A stretch of DNA of 64,000 nt, taken from contig CAYSGH010000011.1 of NCBI GenBank assembly GCA_964430505.1, forward strand, positions 14,643-78,642, read 5' to 3'. Position 1 is the stretch's first letter. Each line of letters begins with the position of its first letter. Shown piece by piece: positions 26,607-35,800 of this stretch. Position numbers and translations under genes: made by a program. This DNA is from UBA6176 sp032119375. Its GTDB lineage: Bacteria > Verrucomicrobiota > Verrucomicrobiia > Limisphaerales > UBA9464. Below the pieces are notes generated by a model that ran no database searches, was not told the DNA's origin, and saw only the letters and a program-made list of their open reading frames with translations.

Positions 26607-28346
26607 TCAGGGCTTCTTCTCGAGCTCGGCGATGCGGGCCTCGACCTTGCGGACGATGATCTTCTGGACCTGCTGGCGCTTGGGGTCGCCGCCCGCCCCC
26701 TGCGCCTGCATGGCGGCCAACATGCCCTTGAGCTGGGCGACGTCCTTCGTGTCGCGGATGCGCCCGGCGAGCTGGCGGACCATGGGCTTTTGATCGCCCG
26801 AAAGGCCGGCGAGGTCGGGGTCCTCGTCGGAGGCTCCCTTGCCCGCCTTGCGGGTGTAGCGGGCGACGGCTCGGTTCTCCGGGGTGAAGTACTTGCGGAC
26901 GACGCGTTGGACGTCGGCGGCGGTGACGGCCTGGAACTTCGCTCCAGCATTGTTGATCTCGGACCAGTCGCCGAGGCCCTCGGCTTGGATGAGCTGGTAC
27001 AGGATGCCGAAGGTGGAGGTGAGGCGCCGGTACTCGGCGGCGGCGAAGTTGTTCTTCACCTTCTGGAGTTCCTCGGCGGGGACGGGTTCCTGGGCGAGCT
27101 TGTCGAGCTCGGCGTAGAGGGCCTTCTCGACGTCTTCGAGGGATTGGCCGTCGCGGACCTCGGCAGAGAGGTCGAAGAAGCCGGCCCATTTCTTGGCGGC
27201 ATGGAACGCGCTCGCATCGGTGGCGACCTTGCTGCCGAGGACGAGGCCCTTGTACAGGCGTCCGGTGCGACCGTTGAGGAGCTGCTCCAGCACTTCGAGG
27301 GCGTAGGAATCCTTGTGGCCGAAGGCGACGGTGCGCCACATGGCATCGACCTGCGGGTTGGTCTCGGCCTCGGCGTTGTAGCGCTTCTCGGCGATGGACT
27401 GGATTTCGAGCGTGGTGACCTCGGGCGGGGGCTGGGAGCCCTTGGGGATGCGCCCGAAGTAGCGGGCAACCATGGCCTCGGCGTCGGCGGGCTTGAAGTC
27501 GCCGACGAGGAGGAGGGTGATGTTCTGGGGCTGGTAAAAGAGCGAGTAGAACTCGTCGGCCTGGCGCTTGGTGATGGCGGGGATGTCGCTGGGCCAGCCG
27601 ATGACGGGCCAATGGTACGGGTGGGCATCCCAGAACATGGCGTTGAACTGCTCGTAGAACTTGCCCGTGGGGGTGGACTCCGTGCGCATGCGACGCTCCT
27701 CGAAGACGACGTCGCGCTCGGCGTAGAACTCGCGGAAGACGGGGCGGAGGAGCCGCTCGCTTTCCATCCAGCACCACAGCTCCAGCTTGTTGGAGGGCAC
27801 CTCGATGAAGTAGCCGGTCATGTCCTCCGTGGTGAAGGCGTTCATCTTGGTCGCCCCGGCCGTGGTGTAGATGCGGTCGAACTCGTTCTTCACGAGGAGC
27901 CCGCGTTGTTCCTCGACGAGCTTCTTGAATTGCTCCTCGAGCTCCCGGTAGCGCTCCGTGCGCGCCTCGGGTCGCGTGATGTCCTCCACGTCGCCCCGGC
28001 GCAGCGCGGCGCGCATCTTCGCCTCCTCCGCGCGCATGCCGTCGCGCAGCCGTTCCTGCTCGGCGATGATGGCGAGGTCCCGGGCGGCGTCCTTGGTCCC
28101 GAGGGTAGGCGTCCCCTTGAACATCATGTGCTCGAAGAGGTGGGCGATGCCCGTGATGCCGGGGCGCTCGTTGGCGGAGCCCACATGGGCCACCCAACCG
28201 CCCGCGATGCGCGGCTCGTCGTGGCGCTCGACCAAGAGGAGCTTGAATCCATTGGGGAGCGTCCTCTCGACGACCGGGATTTTTTGCGCCCAAGCCGCGC
28301 CAGCCGCCATCGCCACGCACGCCCAAGCCCGAAGAAAGCGCTTCAT
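26607..28346 (-). CDS. M16-family zinc metallopeptidase (catalytic subunit)
   Basis: The protein has 579 residues from the ATG at 28346, with a signal peptide (MKRFLRAWACVAMAAGAAWA). The inverted zinc motif HLFEH is at residues 69-73, and the third ligand is a glutamate in 'ERDVVFEERRM' near 216. The spacing is about 143 residues rather than about 76 because a charged, probably coiled-coil insert (about 95-155) separates the two. That insert is seen in a known subfamily of bacterial insulinase-like proteins. The second half is the M16_C domain. It probably cleaves peptides in the periplasm together with the non-catalytic partner downstream. Confidence 0.92.
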   Translation of the reverse strand: MKRFLRAWACVAMAAGAAWAQKIPVVERTLPNGFKLLLVERHDEPRIAGGWVAHVGSANERPGITGIAHLFEHMMFKGTPTLGTKDAARDLAIIAEQERLRDGMRAEEAKMRAALRRGDVEDITRPEARTERYRELEEQFKKLVEEQRGLLVKNEFDRIYTTAGATKMNAFTTEDMTGYFIEVPSNKLELWCWMESERLLRPVFREFYAERDVVFEERRMRTESTPTGKFYEQFNAMFWDAHPYHWPVIGWPSDIPAITKRQADEFYSLFYQPQNITLLLVGDFKPADAEAMVARYFGRIPKGSQPPPEVTTLEIQSIAEKRYNAEAETNPQVDAMWRTVAFGHKDSYALEVLEQLLNGRTGRLYKGLVLGSKVATDASAFHAAKKWAGFFDLSAEVRDGQSLEDVEKALYAELDKLAQEPVPAEELQKVKNNFAAAEYRRLTSTFGILYQLIQAEGLGDWSEINNAGAKFQAVTAADVQRVVRKYFTPENRAVARYTRKAGKGASDEDPDLAGLSGDQKPMVRQLAGRIRDTKDVAQLKGMLAAMQAQGAGGDPKRQQVQKIIVRKVEARIAELEKKP

Positions 28347-28625
28347 ATCGTGGCCGCCAAGGAACCACCGACCCGCCCGCCGGTCAATGAGCGCCCCGCG
28401 TGCACGGCCGGCGATGGCCCGGCCGCGGCCGCGCGACCATTCCATCCAGCGGTTCCGCGTCCTTCCAGCGTGCCCGGGCCACCCCGCGCATCGGTCCGCG
28501 GCGGCCAGGCCCCGGGGATGCCACTTGCCATTGGCGGCGACCTAACGTCCCTTCTCCAAAGGCTTGGCATGGGGCAACGGTCATTTCGGGTGAAACGAGC
28601 GCGCCCCCGCCGGGTTCTCCACTGC

Positions 28626-30461
28626 ATGAATCGTTCGCATTGTCTCTCGGCCATCCTTGCCCTGGTGGCCGCCTCCGCCTCCGCAGCCTTGCCTGTCCCG
28701 TCCCGTCTCCTGCCCAAGGACACGTTGGCCGTGTTCACCGTGCCCGATTGGTCCAAGGCATCCCAAAGCATGTCCGCTTCCGGCTCCGGCCGCTTGTGGG
28801 CCGACCCCGCCATGAAGGCTTTTCGGGACAACTTCGAGAAGAAGTTCTCCGAGAAGGTGGTGGGCACCTTGGAGAAGGACCTCGGGATCAAGGTGTCGGA
28901 CTACGCCGCGCTCGCGCAGGGCCAGATGACGCTGGCCGTCGTGCAGGACGGATGGAAGGGCGATCCCGACACCGAGCCCGGCCTGGTGATCGTCCTCGAT
29001 GCCAAGGACAAGTCCGACGAGCTCAAGGCCCGCCTCGCGGAGGTCCGTCGCAAGCTGGCCGACGCCAAGAAGCCGTTGAAGACGGAGAAGGTCCGGGACG
29101 TGGAGTTCTCCTCCATCGCGATCGACATGCCCAAGGACGAGGACGAGGAGGAGGACGACAAGAAGCCGGGTGCGGCGGCTGACGCCAAGCCCAACCAGGA
29201 AACCATCTACTTTGGGCAGCTCGACTCCGCCCTGGTCGTCGCCAGCTCCACCAAGACCCTCGAGAAGGTCGTCGCGCGCGTCAGCGGCGGCACGTCCGAA
29301 AGCCTCGCGGAGGAACCCGCCTTCCAAGCCAGCGAGGCCGCGTGGTTCCGCAACGCCGCCGCCTTTGGATGGATTCACTTCGTCCCCATGTACAAGGCCA
29401 TCTCCCAGGCGGCGGCCGGCGCGGAGGGGGCCGACGCCATGGGCGTGGATCCCAAGGCCGCCCTCAAGGCGGTGGGTCTCGAAGGCCTCAAGACCGTGGC
29501 CATGGCATGGACGCCCGGGGCTGACGGCGACGGCGGCGCGCTGAGCTTCTCCGTCCCGGAGTCGCAGCGCGTGGGCTTGTTCAAGATGCTGGCGGCGTCC
29601 AGCAAGGATTCCGGGCCGTTGCCCTTCATCCCGGCCGACGCCGTGAAGTTCCAGCGGTGGCGCCTCGACGGCCAGAGGATGTGGGCCACGCTTGAGGAAA
29701 CCCTCGCCGCCGTCTCGCCCCAGTTGAACGGCTTCGTCCAGCTCATGGTCGCCCAGGTCGGCAAGGACAAGGACCCCAACTTCGACCTCAAGAAGAACGT
29801 CCTCGGCAACCTGGGCGACGACATCATCTCCTACGGCAAGGCTCCCGCAGGGTCGTCCATGGAGGACCTCGCCAACCCGCCTTCCGTCATGCTCCTCGCC
29901 TCGCCCAGCCCCGACAACCTCACCGGCGGCGTCAAGATGGCGGCCGGCGCCCTGGGGGCCATCGGTGGCGGCGGTGGCGGCGGCGACGACAGCAAGGACC
30001 GCGAGTTCAACGGGAAGAAGATCCGGTCCATGCGCACCCCGGCAGGCCCCGGCGGCAAGGGCGGCAAGATGGAGATGGCCTCCGCCTCGGGCTACGCCGT
30101 CTTCAGCTCCACGCCCTCCCTGATCGAGGAAGTCATCCGGTCCTCGGAGTCCCCCGCCAAGTCCCTGCGCGACGACCCCGCCATCACCCGCGCCGCCGAG
30201 AAGGTCGGCGGCTTCGGCACCGGCGTCTTCGGGTACGAGAACCAACGCGAGACCATGCGCTCCCAGTGGGAATTCCTTCGCACCGGAGGCCTCGCCAACC
30301 TCATGGGCGACGGTGGCACGGCCGACTGGGCGCAGATGTTCGACTTCAAGCTCCTACCCGACTACGCGAAGATCTCGAAGCACTTCGGGATTGCCGTGTT
30401 CTCCGGCGTGACGGATGGCCAAGGGATGCACTTCCGCTTCTACGGGCCCAACCAGCGCTAG
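28626..30461 (+). CDS. Secreted protein of unknown function
   Basis: The protein has 611 residues from the ATG at 28626, which opens a signal peptide (MNRSHCLSAILALVAASASA). I do not recognise a characterised family. It begins 'LPKDTLAVFTVPDWSKASQS', has an acidic stretch near residue 175 (DEDEEEDDKK), repeated 'yFGQLDSALVVASSTKTLEK' and 'GYAVFSSTPSLIEEVIRSSE' segments that look like two copies of one domain, and a poly-glycine run near 445 (GGGGGGG). The layout resembles secreted proteins in Planctomycetota and Verrucomicrobiota that compare with DUF3352-like proteins. It is divergent from the M16 genes and ends at a strong terminator. Confidence 0.75.
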   Translation: MNRSHCLSAILALVAASASAALPVPSRLLPKDTLAVFTVPDWSKASQSMSASGSGRLWADPAMKAFRDNFEKKFSEKVVGTLEKDLGIKVSDYAALAQGQMTLAVVQDGWKGDPDTEPGLVIVLDAKDKSDELKARLAEVRRKLADAKKPLKTEKVRDVEFSSIAIDMPKDEDEEEDDKKPGAAADAKPNQETIYFGQLDSALVVASSTKTLEKVVARVSGGTSESLAEEPAFQASEAAWFRNAAAFGWIHFVPMYKAISQAAAGAEGADAMGVDPKAALKAVGLEGLKTVAMAWTPGADGDGGALSFSVPESQRVGLFKMLAASSKDSGPLPFIPADAVKFQRWRLDGQRMWATLEETLAAVSPQLNGFVQLMVAQVGKDKDPNFDLKKNVLGNLGDDIISYGKAPAGSSMEDLANPPSVMLLASPSPDNLTGGVKMAAGALGAIGGGGGGGDDSKDREFNGKKIRSMRTPAGPGGKGGKMEMASASGYAVFSSTPSLIEEVIRSSESPAKSLRDDPAITRAAEKVGGFGTGVFGYENQRETMRSQWEFLRTGGLANLMGDGGTADWAQMFDFKLLPDYAKISKHFGIAVFSGVTDGQGMHFRFYGPNQR

Positions 30462-30478
30462 CTCGCCCCGACGAAACG

Positions 30479-30517
30479 CCCCGGGCATGGCGCCAGCCGC
30501 TATCCCCGGGGTTTTTT
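30479..30517 (+). terminator. Intrinsic terminator of the 611-residue secreted protein gene
   Basis: CCCCGGG at 30479-30485 pairs with CCCGGGG at 30505-30511, and six T residues follow directly (30512-30517). It lies 18 bp after the stop codon at 30461. This is the clearest rho-independent terminator in the window. Confidence 0.85.
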
Positions 30518-30896
30518 CGTGTCCGGAACCATCCTGGTTTCCGGGCATGAGAAAGGCCGGGGCTTGCCCCCATTCCGTCCGTGCGACGAGGCACTGTTCC
30601 TCTTGCCTGAACGAGCGCGTTGCCGTGGCGTCGCCAGCAGGTGACGGGTGGTTGCCGGGCAAGCCCCGGCCGGTGTTGAAGTGGATTCGCCGCAGGAGCC
30701 ATGCGGCGAACCCGACCCTGTGACCAAACGTGGCTCCGTTTCCGGGCTACGCCCGGCCCATGGGCCGGTTACAGGACCGGTTGCGACGATTTTTTGGGGA
30801 CGTCGTGGGCCATCGGCCTCCCCGGCGCGCCGGTGCGCGGGCTTCGGTCAACCCTTGGATTGCCGCTGCCCGGGCCATGGTGGAATCTCACGTCCC
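30518..30896. other. Intergenic region, about 380 bp, no gene seen
   Basis: This lies between the terminator and the metallo-beta-lactamase-fold gene. Short open frames cross it on both strands but none has a recognisable protein pattern or a ribosome-binding site. It should contain the promoter of the downstream gene. I see no tRNA or strong hairpin. Confidence 0.55.
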
Positions 30897-31688
30897 ATGC
30901 CGGTGCAGTTCACCATCCTGGCCAGTGGAAGCAGCGGAAACTGCGCCTATCTCGAATGCGGCGAGACGCGGATCCTCATCGACGCCGGCCTCAGCGCCCT
31001 CCAGATCCGCAGGCGCCTCGCCTCCATCGGGCGCGCGCCGGAGTCCCTCTCGGCGGTCCTCGTCACCCATGAGCACGGCGACCACATCTGCGGCCTCGGC
31101 GTCCTGTGCGAGAAGCTCGGCATCCCCATCTACGCCAACCGCCTCACCGCCGACGCCGCAGGCCGCACCCTCGAGCGGAAGCTCGCATGGCGCATCTTCG
31201 AGACGGGAGCCGCCTTCGACATCGGCAACTTTGGCGTCCAGTCCTTCTCCGTCCCGCATGACGCCATGGATCCCGTCGGGTTCGCCCTCACGGCCGCCGG
31301 GCGACGCATCGGGTTCCTGACGGACCTCGGCCATGTCACCCAGCTCATTCTGGAACGCGTGCGCCGATCGGAGGTTCTCGTCCTCGAGGCCAACCATGAC
31401 CTTCACCTGCTCCAGGAGGACACGCGCCGACCGTGGAGCACCAAGCAACGCATCCTCAGCCGCCACGGCCACCTCTCCAACCACGCCGCCGCCAATGTCG
31501 CCGCCGAGCTGGCGCCCCACGGCCTCTCGACGGTCTATCTCGGGCACCTCAGCCGCGACTGCAACCGCCCCGAGCTCGCACGGTCCATCGTCTCCGCCCG
31601 CCTCAACGAGGTCGGGGCCTCCCACGTGCGGGTCGAGGACACCTCCCAGGACGTGCCCGGCAGCACCCTCGTGCTGCCTGACGCCTGA
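30897..31688 (+). CDS. Metallo-beta-lactamase-fold hydrolase, WalJ/YycJ-like
   Basis: The protein has 263 residues. The start 'VQFTILASGSSGNCAYLECG' and the zinc motif 'VLVTHEHGDHICGLGVL' (HxHxDH, near residues 58-63) are typical of the YycJ/WalJ group. The later ligands are seen in 'SVPHDAMDPVGFAL', 'GFLTDLGHV' and 'VLEANHDLHLL'. WalJ is a phosphodiesterase or exonuclease that in Firmicutes is linked to the WalKR system and to DNA replication and repair; those partners are not here. No signal peptide is present, so it is cytosolic. The ATG at 30897 is used because the family motif starts only three residues later. Confidence 0.9.
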   Translation: MPVQFTILASGSSGNCAYLECGETRILIDAGLSALQIRRRLASIGRAPESLSAVLVTHEHGDHICGLGVLCEKLGIPIYANRLTADAAGRTLERKLAWRIFETGAAFDIGNFGVQSFSVPHDAMDPVGFALTAAGRRIGFLTDLGHVTQLILERVRRSEVLVLEANHDLHLLQEDTRRPWSTKQRILSRHGHLSNHAAANVAAELAPHGLSTVYLGHLSRDCNRPELARSIVSARLNEVGASHVRVEDTSQDVPGSTLVLPDA

Positions 31689-31711
31689 CCGTTCCCCGCC
31701 CTCCGTCCACC

Positions 31712-31753
31712 GATCCTCGCTCCCCGATCCTCGCTCCCCGCCTCCCGCCTCCC
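31712..31753. repeat. Short tandem repeats
   Basis: Two copies of the 14-bp unit GATCCTCGCTCCCC (31712-31725 and 31726-31739) are followed at once by two copies of the 7-bp unit GCCTCCC (31740-31753). They fill the 70-bp gap between two convergent genes and may contribute to termination or simply be slippage products. Confidence 0.8.
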
Positions 31754-31758
31754 GTCCC

Positions 31759-32697
31759 TCACGGCCGTGACGTCAACAAGTCACGCGCGATCCCGGGCAG
31801 CAGCCCCTCGTCCTGCGCGTGGCCTTCGGTGAAGATCACCACCACCCAACGCCCTCCGTCCGGCAACTCCACCCACGCGCAGTCATGGCGCGTCTGGCTC
31901 GTCCATCCGGCCTTCGACCAAAGCTTGGCTCCCGCGGGCAATCCGCCGGCCACGAACCCCGTCGTCTGGTCGTCGGGCCTCGGGGCCGCCTTGGGATCCC
32001 GCGCCAGCAACGCCTTCATTTCATCGCAGCGTTTCGGCGTCACCGCTTGGCCGAGGGCCACCTCCGCCATCAACCGGGCCGTCGCGTCGGTCGTCAGTTG
32101 GTTTCGCTTGGGCTCGAAGGCCCGGATGGCCTGCGTCTCCCGGCCGTAGGGACCCTCGCACCAGGGCTTCTTGTTGCAGTTGATTTCCCGATAGCCCAGG
32201 CCTGTGAAGTAGCGGTTCACGGCGTTCCGTTGGTCCTGCCACGAGCGCAGCGCGTCCGGCGTCAGCTCCGGGCCGCTCGTCGTCCCCGTCAACACGTCCA
32301 GCACGTAGTGCGTCGCCTCGTTCGACGAGTCCACGATCATGTCCTTCATCGCGCGCCGAAGCTCCGCCGAATCCTCGATGCGCCCGTCCTCCAGCCAACG
32401 GTGCGCTGCCACCAGGTAGAACAACTTGACCACGCTCGCCGGGTAGATGGGCTGGTCGCCCCGGTGCGCCGCCCATCGCGGTGCCCCGGGCCGGGAGATG
32501 TCCATCAACGTGACCGCGACCTGGGCTGGGGCGAGCGGGGTTGGGCGTGCCTGCTGGCACGCGCGTGCGACGGCCCCGTCCACACGCCCCTGCAATGCGG
32601 CATCCACCTGTCCCTCCGCCATCCCGCCCGGACCTGCCGCCAGCGCCAGCCCGCCTGCCAGGCCCCCTCCCATTAACAGCCGCCAAACCCTCCTCAT
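31759..32697 (-). CDS. Exported class A beta-lactamase-like serine hydrolase
   Basis: The protein has 312 residues from the ATG at 32697, giving the signal peptide MRRVWRLLMGGGLAGGLALA; an ATG at 32724 is an alternative. The nucleophile motif is 'YPASVVKLFYL' (SxxK). 'IVDSSNEATHYVLD' gives the SxN triad (SSN in place of SDN), 'AFEPKRNQLTTDATARLM' keeps Glu and Asn at the spacing of Glu166 and Asn170 of class A enzymes, and 'WSKAGWT' stands for KTG. All core residues are thus present in form. It could be a beta-lactamase, a D,D-peptidase or an unrelated esterase of the same fold. No LysR-type regulator is next to it. Confidence 0.8.
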   Translation of the reverse strand: MRRVWRLLMGGGLAGGLALAAGPGGMAEGQVDAALQGRVDGAVARACQQARPTPLAPAQVAVTLMDISRPGAPRWAAHRGDQPIYPASVVKLFYLVAAHRWLEDGRIEDSAELRRAMKDMIVDSSNEATHYVLDVLTGTTSGPELTPDALRSWQDQRNAVNRYFTGLGYREINCNKKPWCEGPYGRETQAIRAFEPKRNQLTTDATARLMAEVALGQAVTPKRCDEMKALLARDPKAAPRPDDQTTGFVAGGLPAGAKLWSKAGWTSQTRHDCAWVELPDGGRWVVVIFTEGHAQDEGLLPGIARDLLTSRP

Positions 32698-32834
32698 GCA
32701 CCCCACCCTGCCGCGACCCTGCATCCGTTGACAATCACGCCCAAGGACCGCCGCAAGGCACCTCCAGGCCCCACCGATTCGGCCCCGGGCCGTCGGCCCG
32801 GCGGGAGGAGCCGACGGCTTGGGTGCGGGATGGC

Positions 32835-35800
32835 TCAGGGAACGCGAACCCGATAGAAGCGCATCGGGGCGGCGGGTGAAGGGTCGCCGAGCTGGCGGAT
32901 GCTTCCGTCGCCGGTGATGGCATCGCCCACGGCCTGCCAGCCGCCGCCGAGGAGGTCTTGGGACTCCAGCCGGTAGGACTTGCCGGGCAGCGTGCTGAAG
33001 GAGACGACCGAGCCCCCGGCGTCGGGCGCCAGAGACGTGATCGCCGGGCGCAGCGTCGAGTCGGCGCGGAACCCGAGGTTCTGGATGCGCTCGTCGAGGG
33101 CGCGCACGGAGTCGGCAGCGGTGTAGGTGCCGATGACCTGGAGGTAGTCGGCCAGGGCCTTCTGCTCGGCCCCGTCCGTGTCGAACGTCTTCTGGATCCC
33201 GGCCGGCACGAGGTGGACCACACCGGAGCCCAGCGACAGCGGGTAGTACGAGTCCCCGCCGGTGGCGAGGAAGTCGAGGGTGACCATGCGGAAGGTGCGC
33301 CCGGGGTCGCCCACGAGGATGCCGTTCTCGACGACAAGGTCGAGGGTGCCATCCGCGCGACGAGCGACGAGCGAACGGAGTCGTTGGCCCGGGTTGTTGA
33401 TCCCGGTGATCACGTTGTTGTTGGTGCGGTTATAGGTCATGGCCGGGAGGGAAGTGTCGAAGGCGAACGACATGCCGGAGACCTGCGGGAACTGCCCGGG
33501 GGTGGCGGTGGCGGTGGTGGCCGCGACGGCCCACTCCATGGCGTCGCGCAACTGCTGCGCCGTAAGGGTCAGCAGCGAGAGGCCGTTGTTGAAACGGAGC
33601 GCGTTCTCGATGTCGAGCTGGCTCACCTCGCCCGCCTGCTTGCCCACGCGCGGGTTGGCCGGGGGCGGGATGAAGACGGGGGTGCTGGACCCGGCCGACG
33701 AGAGGATGCCGCCGATGCTGTCACGGATGCCGCCGCCATTCTTGAGGGAGAGGGAGGTGGCGGGGTCTGAGCGCTGGGCGCGCCAGAGGTTGGCGTCGGC
33801 GGTGAGGTTGCCGAGGTTGCTTTCCTCCGTGCGGACGGAGGCGCGCAGGCCGTTCAGATAGACGGTGGTGCGCCCGAAGCGACGGCCGTCCTTGCCGTCG
33901 ATGATCCCGCCAAGGTTGCCGACGATGTTGGTGATGGCGGGGTGTGCGGGAGCGGACCCGGTGCTGGCGACGCCCTCGGCGTCGGTGGCGTAGGCCCCGC
34001 TCCGGCCGTCGATCACCGCGACGCGGCCCTCCTCGTCAAACGAGGCGATCCATCGACCGACGTACTCGAAGTTGGCCCCGGCATTGACGACGTGGACGGG
34101 TTCGCCGGACGGGGACGTGAAGGTCGTGGGATAGTTCTCGGCGCGCGACTGGCCGGGCCGTAGGCGGTCGGATGGCTTGGCGAAGACGACGTGCGAGCCG
34201 CCGGCGATGATGAGGTCCACGTCACGAAGGCGGGTGGCGAGGGCGAACTCGTTGGCGTACTGCTGGAGGTGGGCGAGGAGGATCACCTTGTTGCAGCCGC
34301 GGGCGAGCAGGCCGTCCACGGCGGCCTGGAGGGTTCCCACGAGGTTGGTGGAGACGGCGATGGAGCCGGGCGAGCTGATCTGGCGGAGGTCGATGGTGGT
34401 GGCGCCCACGATGCCCACGAGCTGCCCGCCGACCTGAAGCGTGCAGGAGCGGGCGACCTTGTTCGTGCCCAGGCGGGCGTCCTGTGCGTCGGCCGTGATC
34501 AGGCCGCGCGTGTTCGAGTCCGCGTTGAAGTCGAGGTTGGCGCTCAGGTACGGGAACAGGGTTCCGGCGTAGCCCGCCGCCGCGTCCGCGCGGAGCATGG
34601 AGGCAAACTGCGCGGTGTTGTCGTCGAACTCATGGTTGCCCGCCGCCGATGCCTGGATGCCGAGGGCGTTGAGGATGGCGATGTCGGCGCGGCCCTTGAC
34701 CCCGTTGTAGGGCGCGGCGGGGTCGGCGCTGGCGGTGAAGAACGGGCCCGGGATGTAGTTGTCGCCCGAGCTGAGGACGAGCGTGTTGGTGGGGAAGTCG
34801 GCCCGGAGCGCGTTCAGCACGCGCGAGAAGCCCACCGCGTCGTCGAGCGCCGGGATGCCGGCCTCGAAGTCCGAGGCGTGCAGGATCTGCAGGGACATCG
34901 GGGCGGAAGTGGCGCGAAGCACGCTGAAGGAAACGGGGGCGGAGGTCGTGGAGAGGCCGAGGTTGTCGGTGGCGACGGCGACCAGTTGGTGCGGCCCGAC
35001 GCCCACGAACGGAAGGGTCACGCCGAATGGGGCATTGGTGCTCGAGGAAGCGGCCACGCCATCGAGGCGGTACTGGACCTGGACGACGAAGCCGTCGGCG
35101 TCGGAGGGCGCGACGGCGACGGCGACGTTGGCCGGGGCGCGGAGGGAGGCCCCGGCGGCGGGGGCGGTGACGGCGACCTGCGGGGGCTGGTTCGATGCGG
35201 TGACTTGCAGCGAGCGGGTGGCCTCGGCCGTGAGCCCGTCGTTGTCCGTGACGCGCACGACGTACACGTGCTGCCCCGGGGCCGGGTTGGAAATCGTGAC
35301 GCGGAACGGGAAACCCGTGGCGATGCCCACCGGCACGCCGTCCTCAAGGAACTCGGCCTTCACGACGCGGCCATCGTCGTCGTACACGCTCGCGCCCAGC
35401 GTCAGGGGGCCGGACGCGTAGAGGTCAGTGGCGGGCGACGTCCATGCCACGGAGGGCGCCGAAAGCGCGGGCGCGGGCGTGCCGACGCCCGGCAGGGTGA
35501 CGTGGTAGGCGAGGAGCATGTTGTCCACGGGGACATCGTTGGTGCCCACGGCGACGCCGTTGTGGAAGACGACCTGGGACTTGAAGTCGTTGTCGTTGCC
35601 GACAAGCAGGAGGTAGTCGTCGGGGCGCGCGGGGTCCTTGAGCGGCACGAGGCCAAGTGCCTCCCATTTCTCGGAGATCGTGTTGGCGTCCTGGTTGGTG
35701 CTGACGTTGAGGCCGAAGCGCGCGAGGTCGGCGGGATCGATGAGGTCGATGAGGTCCTTGCGTGCGAGGGGGGCAACGCCCGAGGGCGGTTGGTTCGCGG

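Noticed and set aside
24891..30461. A continuous plus-strand open frame of about 1856 codons
   Set aside because: Its first two thirds are antisense to the M16 genes and have a composition that mirrors them (Val/Gly/Glu/Leu-rich). Only the part from 28626 has a signal peptide and normal protein character.
34861..34893. Loss of a metal ligand in the nucleotidase part (HASDFEAG in place of DxH)
   Set aside because: The HASDxE, GDNYIPGPF and GGSH set is the consistent pattern of a known subfamily, so this is normal for the group and not a broken site.
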